This document shows positions 6,156-7,963 of a DNA stretch of 7,963 nucleotides, in pieces (the stretch's first letter is position 1; each line of letters begins with the position of its first letter). A program made the position numbers and the translations under genes. The notes beneath the pieces were generated by a model. That model searched no databases and had not been told where the DNA came from. It was given only the letters and a program-made list of their open reading frames with translations. The stretch spans positions 1 through 7,963 of the forward strand of contig JAGSPQ010000122.1 in the NCBI GenBank assembly GCA_018262385.1. The letters are read 5' to 3'. The stretch is from Myxococcaceae bacterium (lineage in GTDB: Bacteria > Myxococcota > Myxococcia > Myxococcales > Myxococcaceae).

Positions 6156-6917
6156 ATGCCCAGGTGGCTCATCACCCCGCTGCAGACGCTGATCACCCTC
6201 TTCCTCTTTCTCGAGGTCTCCGCGGTGGTGGGCCTGGCCCTCTTCCCGCCGGTGAGCCTGTGGCTCTGGGTCGAGCCGCAGCTTCCTCCGGGGCCGCTGA
6301 AGGTGCTGCTGCTGTGCATGCTGGGGGCGCTCGGCTACTTCCTCTACGGCCTGTGCCTGTTGGCGGTGGTGCCGGTGGCGCGGTGGCTGACGTTGTCGCT
6401 CGGCACCCCGCTGGGGAAATACCCGTACATCTCGCTGCGCGGCTACCAGTGGGCCGGCTACAACGCGTTGATCCTGATCGTCCGGTTCAGCTTCATCAAC
6501 TGGATCCGGGCCACCCCGTTCAACGTCCTCTTCTACCGCCTGATGGGGATGTCGGTGGGCGCGCGGACGCAGATCAACACCGCGGTGGTCGCCGACTGCA
6601 ACCTGATCACCATCGGAGAGGACAGCGTGATCGGCGGCGACGTGACGCTCATCGCCCACTCGGTGGAAGGCCCCAACCTGGTGACCGCCCCGGTGAAGAT
6701 CGGCAGCCGGGTGACGGTGGGCCTGATGTCGGTGGTGATGCCCGGCTGCGAGATCGGCGACGGCGCGGTGCTGGCCGCCAACGCGGTGCTGAAGAAGGGC
6801 ACCCGGATTCCCGCGGGCGAGGTGTGGGGCGGGGTGCCGGCCCGGCGCATCGGCGTGCGGGGCGAGCAGGCGGCGCAGAACGGTTCCCCGGTCGAGGGCC
6901 GCCCGGCTACCGGCTGA
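6156..6917 (+). CDS. membrane-anchored left-handed beta-helix (hexapeptide repeat) acyltransferase
   Basis: This 253-residue protein is predicted to transfer an acyl group, most likely acetyl, to a sugar or related acceptor at the cytoplasmic membrane. Two hydrophobic segments (about 9-30 and 48-73) and an aromatic, partly hydrophobic stretch (104-120) precede the catalytic part. The left-handed beta-helix runs from about 133 to 220 and shows hexapeptide turns such as IGEDSV (153-158), IGGDVT (159-164), IGSRVT (182-187) and IGDGAV (200-205), closing with the family-typical GEVWGGVPARRIG (221-233). H168 in LIAHSVEG is a candidate catalytic histidine. The ATG at 6156 begins MPRWLITP, just before the first membrane segment; the frame stays open upstream but that stretch is antisense to the CotH gene. 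The architecture resembles the C-terminal part of Pls/Dap-GlmU-related acyltransferases found near surface polysaccharide genes. The specific substrate cannot be assigned. Confidence 0.88.
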   Translation: MPRWLITPLQTLITLFLFLEVSAVVGLALFPPVSLWLWVEPQLPPGPLKVLLLCMLGALGYFLYGLCLLAVVPVARWLTLSLGTPLGKYPYISLRGYQWAGYNALILIVRFSFINWIRATPFNVLFYRLMGMSVGARTQINTAVVADCNLITIGEDSVIGGDVTLIAHSVEGPNLVTAPVKIGSRVTVGLMSVVMPGCEIGDGAVLAANAVLKKGTRIPAGEVWGGVPARRIGVRGEQAAQNGSPVEGRPATG

Positions 6918-6938
6918 AGGCCCCTACTGACAGACCGC

Positions 6939-6957
6939 GACCGCAGGGTAAGCGGTC
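6939..6957 (+). terminator. possible hairpin after the acyltransferase gene
   Basis: GACCGC, a seven-base loop AGGGTAA, then GCGGTC form a perfect six-base-pair stem 22 bases after the stop codon. A second copy of GACCGC at 6933-6938 could pair instead. Only TT follows the stem, so it lacks the U-tract of a classical intrinsic terminator. It may act weakly, as an RNA 3'-end structure, or not at all. Confidence 0.3.
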
Positions 6958-7057
6958 TTCAGCGCGGCGAGCGCCGAGGTGCGGGCGCTGTCGACGTTCC
7001 TGGCGCGAGCTGGGCGGGTTGCGCTGAAGCCCTTCGAGGCAGCACGAGGCGCATGGG

Positions 7058-7067
7058 TGACCGGTCA
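7058..7067. promoter_or_regulatory. perfect 10-base palindrome upstream of the S9 peptidase
   Basis: TGACCGGTCA reads the same on both strands and lies about 78 bases before the peptidase start. The size and symmetry fit a half-turn operator for a dimeric regulator, but no regulator is nearby and chance cannot be excluded. Confidence 0.22.
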
Positions 7068-7101
7068 GCGAGTGAAGGGAAGGGCCGCGGACCAAAGCAA
7101 A

Positions 7102-7121
7102 ATTCGACCGCCGACATTCGA
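7102..7121. repeat. direct repeat of ATTCGA upstream of the S9 peptidase
   Basis: ATTCGA occurs at 7102-7107 and again at 7116-7121, 14 bases apart from start to start, in the short A/T-richer part of the gap. It could be a tandem activator or repressor site. The evidence is positional only. Confidence 0.2.
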
Positions 7122-7145
7122 GGACGGCTGGGCTACGCGGTGCCG

Positions 7146-7963
7146 ATGCGCTCACCGATTCTCGCTGCCGTGCTCCTCGCCGTCGGATGTGCCACCAGCC
7201 AGCCGGCCGTCGAGCCGACGCCCGCCGCGGCTGCCGAGGTGGCGCCCGCGCCCGCTCAAGCCGAGCCCGTGACGCCGCCGGTCGAAGACCCCTACCTCTG
7301 GCTGGAGGAAGTCTCGGGCGCCAGGCCGCTCGGGTGGGTCGAGACCCAGAACAAGAAGGCGCTCGCCGAGCTCGACTCTCCCGCGCGCGAGGCGCTGCGG
7401 CAGCGGCTGCTGGCGATCTTCGACTCGAAGGAAAAGATCCCCTACGCAGAGGCGAAGGGGAAGTGGCTCTACAACTTCTGGCGGGACGAGCAGCACGCCC
7501 GCGGGCTGTGGCGGCGGGTCAGCGTCGACGGCTACCAGAAGAAGGATCCGGCGTGGGAGACGGTGATCGATCTCGACGCGCTCGCGGCGGCGGAGAAAGA
7601 GAACTGGGTTTTCAAGGGCTCCGAGTGCCTCAATCCGAAGCAGGAGCGCTGTCTGATCAGCCTCTCGCGCGGCGGCGGCGATGCGACGGTCACCCGCGAG
7701 TTCGACGTGGTGAAGAAGCAGTTCGTGGCCGACGGGTTCGTGCTCCCCGAGGCCAAGCCGTCGGTGACCTGGAAGGACGAGAACACCCTCTTCGTCGCCA
7801 CCGACTTCGGCCCCGGCAGCCTCACCACCTCGGGCTACCCGCGGGTGGTGAAGGAATGGAAGCGCGGCACCGCGCTCGAGAAGGCCACCTTCCTCAGCGA
7901 GGGGAAGGAGTCCGACGTCGACGTCTTCGCGTACCGCGACTGGCACCAGGGCAAGGCGATCGA
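7146..7963 (+). CDS. prolyl oligopeptidase family (S9) lipoprotein, N-terminal part only
   Basis: The frame is open for 272 codons to the window edge. A short signal MRSPILAAVLLAVGC gives a lipobox-like cysteine at C15 (+2 is Ala), followed by a Pro/Ala-rich tether (19-46), so the enzyme is probably anchored on the outer side of the envelope. EDPYLWLEE (47-55) and WVETQN (64-69) are the signature start of the peptidase S9 N-terminal beta-propeller, and SGYPRVVKEWKRGTAL (229-244) is another typical block. The family cleaves short peptides, usually after proline. The Ser-Asp-His catalytic domain would lie beyond the window and cannot be checked. The ATG at 7146 is chosen because the signal peptide starts there; a GTG two codons earlier is possible. 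The Shine-Dalgarno is poor, with the nearest GAGGA about 20 bases upstream. Confidence 0.9.
   Translation, partial: MRSPILAAVLLAVGCATSQPAVEPTPAAAAEVAPAPAQAEPVTPPVEDPYLWLEEVSGARPLGWVETQNKKALAELDSPAREALRQRLLAIFDSKEKIPYAEAKGKWLYNFWRDEQHARGLWRRVSVDGYQKKDPAWETVIDLDALAAAEKENWVFKGSECLNPKQERCLISLSRGGGDATVTREFDVVKKQFVADGFVLPEAKPSVTWKDENTLFVATDFGPGSLTTSGYPRVVKEWKRGTALEKATFLSEGKESDVDVFAYRDWHQGKAI

Larger units (their letters stand above)
6918..7145. other. intergenic region between the acyltransferase and S9 peptidase genes
   Basis: No credible gene lies in these 228 bases. They contain a hairpin soon after the acyltransferase stop, a wider inverted repeat CAGCGC/GCGCTG (6960-6965 and 6985-6990) enclosing GGCG-AG-CGCC (6966-6975), a 10-base palindrome (7058-7067) and a repeated ATTCGA. 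The A-rich stretch around 7091-7104 is the least GC-rich part and the likeliest place for a peptidase promoter, but no clear -35/-10 pair is visible. Confidence 0.5.

Noticed and set aside
4512..6659. A 715-codon minus-strand open frame in another frame across the CotH and acyltransferase genes
   Set aside because: It is an Arg/Gln/Gly/His-rich shadow product that crosses the divergent promoter region and two well-supported genes.
6907..7155. A small minus-strand open frame (82 codons) in the gap before the S9 peptidase
   Set aside because: It has no ribosome binding site, no recognisable motif, and overlaps the ends of both flanking genes on the opposite strand.

Overview
The DNA is visibly very GC-rich, and the real reading frames are G/C at nearly every third codon position, so antisense and out-of-frame shadow ORFs are abundant. 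A secreted lipoprotein with an Asp-Ala-Gly repeat linker, together with the protein families present, suggests a myxobacterium (Myxococcota). That is an inference from style, not from a marker gene. I found no tRNA, rRNA, CRISPR array, insertion sequence or phage gene.

Minus strand, read right to left from 6061 to 1. Five genes are packed head to tail. A CotH-fold kinase-like protein (6061-4277) comes first. A small DcrB/DUF1795-domain protein (4280-3750) overlaps it by ATGA. A PhoA-type alkaline phosphatase lipoprotein with an extra C-terminal domain (3753-1750) overlaps that by GTGA. After a 46-base gap comes a ferritin-like DUF455 protein (1703-891), which overlaps by GTGA an ATP-grasp-like protein (894-1) that runs off the left edge. 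The first three genes look translationally coupled, as do the last two. No convincing terminator separates the two sets, so all five may form one transcript.

Plus strand, 6156 to 7963. A membrane-anchored left-handed beta-helix acyltransferase (6156-6917) is divergent from the CotH gene, across a 94-base intergenic region that must hold both promoters. After a 228-base gap with several small inverted or direct repeats comes the start of a lipoprotein prolyl-oligopeptidase (S9 family, 7146 onward), cut off by the right edge before its catalytic domain.

The most interesting unit is the CotH / DUF1795 / alkaline phosphatase cassette: a predicted protein-kinase-like enzyme and a phosphomonoesterase in one overlapping operon, with a small protein between them that resembles the Eag/DcrB fold. 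The second is the coupled DUF455 / ATP-grasp pair. No pathway can be assigned to either from sequence alone.
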